A stretch of DNA of 64,000 nt from Mesorhizobium muleiense (GTDB taxonomy: Bacteria > Pseudomonadota > Alphaproteobacteria > Rhizobiales > Rhizobiaceae). The notes below the pieces were generated by a model that saw nothing but the letters and a program-made list of their open reading frames with translations, did no database searches and was not told the DNA's origin. This document shows positions 62,811 through 64,000 of this stretch, in pieces. Position numbers and translations under genes: made by a program. Numbering within the stretch: position 1 is the stretch's first letter; each line of letters begins with the position of its first letter. The DNA lies in NCBI RefSeq assembly GCF_900099905.1, contig NZ_FNEE01000027.1, positions 17,414 to 81,413 on the forward strand, written 5' to 3'.

Positions 62811-62908
62811 GATTTTGGCCCGCCGTGTTCCGCCGGATGCCTCAGTGCATCCCTGGCGGTCGCATCTCTTGGACCAGCACCGCTGTGTTGCGGCCGGAAC
62901 CCTAGACG
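62803..62908 (-). ncRNA. Guanidine-I (ykkC) riboswitch
   Basis: On the minus strand the leader carries the conserved blocks of the guanidine-I aptamer in order: CTAGGGTTCCG (62905-62895), CTGGTCCAAGAGA (62877-62865), and ACACGGCGGGCCAAAA followed by TCCCGGGAGA (62828-62803). Spacing and stems match the class. It is about 100 nt upstream of the binding-protein start. Binding of guanidinium would turn on the operon. I regard this as a confident sequence-level match. Confidence 0.92.
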
Positions 62909-63279
62909 CTCTGCACATCACCAACGATGCAAGGAGCATGCCAATGCCGAACAGGCCAAAAAGGCCGGCATTTGTGGACTGTGCGGCTTCGAGCGTTCGC
63001 ACAAGTGACGCGAAAATCATCGCATCGCCGACGGATTGGGCAGTTTGCCTGATTGCTAGTGGTCAAAATCTGACGCTTGCTTCCGGGGCCGTTAGCCCCC
63101 TCAGGGTGGGAAGGAGACCTAACTCACCAGCTCTCCGACGGCGCGTGTGCGCCAGGAGTGGTCCTTCAAGCCGCTGTTATGGAACGACCTGTGTGGGGCC
63201 GGAAGGAGACTGGCAGGTTCTGGAGAGCGAGGCCAAGAAGGCAGACTTACGCGGTAAGCCGCGCCGGGCATCCGGTGAA
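62909..63279. other. Intergenic region upstream of the guanidine operon
   Basis: 371 nt between the riboswitch and the end of the AraC gene. I find no supportable gene and no repeat. The promoter of the leftward operon should lie here. Confidence 0.4.
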
Positions 63280-64000
63280 TCACAGCTTCAGAGGCGTGTC
63301 TTGGAAGTATTTTCCGGGAGAGGCACCGAAGGCCGCCCGAAAAACCGCGATGAAAGCGCTGGGGCCTGAGTAGCCGAGTGCAAAAGCGATGTCGCCGACG
63401 CTTCGGCCACCGGCAAGCCACTCCACCGATTTCAGCAGTTTCGCCTGCTGTCGCCAGGCGCGGAAACTCATCCCTGTCTCAGATTGGAAGTGACGCTGGA
63501 AGCTACGTGGGGACATGGCCGCACGTGACGCAAGCTCATCGAGGGGCCAATCTGCTCCCGGCTCATTCCGCATGTCTGCGGCGATGTCCCGGAGGCGTTC
63601 GGATGCCGGCAACGGGAGAGACAACGGTGCGACCGGACTCGTCTGGAGCTGGTCGAGAATGACTGCCACAAGTCGTTCGGCGCGGAGGCTGCCCGCATCC
63701 GCGCGAGGTATTTCCAGAAACGCCAGGATTAGCTCGCGCAGGAGCTGCGTCGTACCGATCACGGAGACCTCCGGTGACAGGCTCGCCACCGCGTCGGGGC
63801 GGAAAAAGAGATAGCTGCGCTCCGTCTCCTGCAGGTAGGTTACCTCGTGGAGGACCCCGGACGGCACGAACACGGCGCGTTCGGGCGGGATGATGAAGTA
63901 ACCCCGCTCGGTCTCTAGCCTCAACGATCCCCGCACGATCTGGAAAAGCTGCGCCCGGTGGTGCGTATGAAAAGCGTAGGTCCGCCCGGCGGGCTCTGCT
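63280..64000 (-). CDS. AraC-family regulator with cupin sensor, N-terminus cut by window edge
   Basis: The frame is open to the window edge; the visible part starts AEPAGRTYAFHTHHRAQLFQIVRGSLRLETERGYF, a cupin ligand domain with HTHHRAQ. The C-terminal double HTH is complete: PLDELASRAAMSPRSFQRHFQSETGMSFRAWRQQ and SVGDIAFALGYSGPSAFIAVFRAAFGASPGKYF. The apparent GTG start at 63936 is internal to the domain. A link to the guanidine operon is not shown, since the riboswitch suffices for control. Confidence 0.85.
   Translation of the reverse strand, partial: AEPAGRTYAFHTHHRAQLFQIVRGSLRLETERGYFIIPPERAVFVPSGVLHEVTYLQETERSYLFFRPDAVASLSPEVSVIGTTQLLRELILAFLEIPRADAGSLRAERLVAVILDQLQTSPVAPLSLPLPASERLRDIAADMRNEPGADWPLDELASRAAMSPRSFQRHFQSETGMSFRAWRQQAKLLKSVEWLAGGRSVGDIAFALGYSGPSAFIAVFRAAFGASPGKYFQDTPLKL

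Noticed and set aside
62680..63369. 229-residue open frame across the riboswitch region
   Set aside because: It overlaps the riboswitch on the opposite strand and has no domain or ribosome site.

Overview
High-GC, alpha-proteobacterial (Rhizobiales) chromosomal or megaplasmid DNA, most like Mesorhizobium: short ATGA/TGATG operon overlaps, many periplasmic-binding-protein ABC transporters, an erythritol-type polyol locus and short intergenic repeats of the kind seen in that genus. I see no rRNA, tRNA, phage, IS or CRISPR. The genus call is inference.

Layout. 1-6039: a ribose-type ABC transporter (binding protein cut by the window edge) divergent from mtnK-mtnA, with a perfect 12-bp-arm palindrome between. 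6269-20441: a D-apiose catabolic regulon: D-apionate oxidoisomerase (apnO), a ribose-type ABC transporter with a DUF2291 lipoprotein, Gfo/Idh/MocA D-apiose dehydrogenase (apsD), a frameshifted and apparently internally deleted D-apionate lactonase (apnL), a NanR-like GntR regulator, a RuBisCO-like protein (oiaX) and a DUF1537 kinase (oiaK). Three copies of one TGGT-N10-TACCA type site stand before apnO, the transporter and oiaX. Two secreted or membrane-anchored proteins (7220-9834) interrupt this block. 20589-25529: AraC regulator and a periplasmic PaoABC-type molybdenum aldehyde oxidoreductase. 25703-43020: tetrose/polyol island: DhaK-DhaL kinase, RpiB- and TIM-like tetrulose-phosphate isomerases with a DeoR regulator, class II aldolase, eryC-eryB-hydroxyacid dehydrogenase-eryA, a five-gene ABC transporter with two ATPases (mpt-like) and the SorC regulator eryD. 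43139-48483: VWA-protein remnant, pseudouridine degradation (psuG, psuK), MurNAc recycling (murQ, anmK), GNAT. 48609-57340: MFS/Lrp pair, GNAT, a hydantoin-racemase-like gene with a spermidine/putrescine-type ABC transporter and divergent GntR. 57498-62908: guanidine-I (ykkC) riboswitch followed by a nitrate/taurine-type ABC transporter, a ureohydrolase resembling Ni-dependent guanidine hydrolase, a His-rich protein and a HupE/UreJ nickel permease. The window ends in a truncated AraC gene.

How it works together. ApsD, (ApnL), ApnO, OiaK and OiaX would take plant-wall D-apiose to L-erythrulose 1-phosphate. The TIM-like and RpiB-like isomerases 8 kb away, which also finish erythritol breakdown, would turn that into D-erythrose 4-phosphate. 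The guanidine block is a self-contained sense-import-hydrolyse unit with its own nickel supply. The most notable results are the apiose regulon with its shared operators and broken lactonase, and the riboswitch-led guanidine operon.
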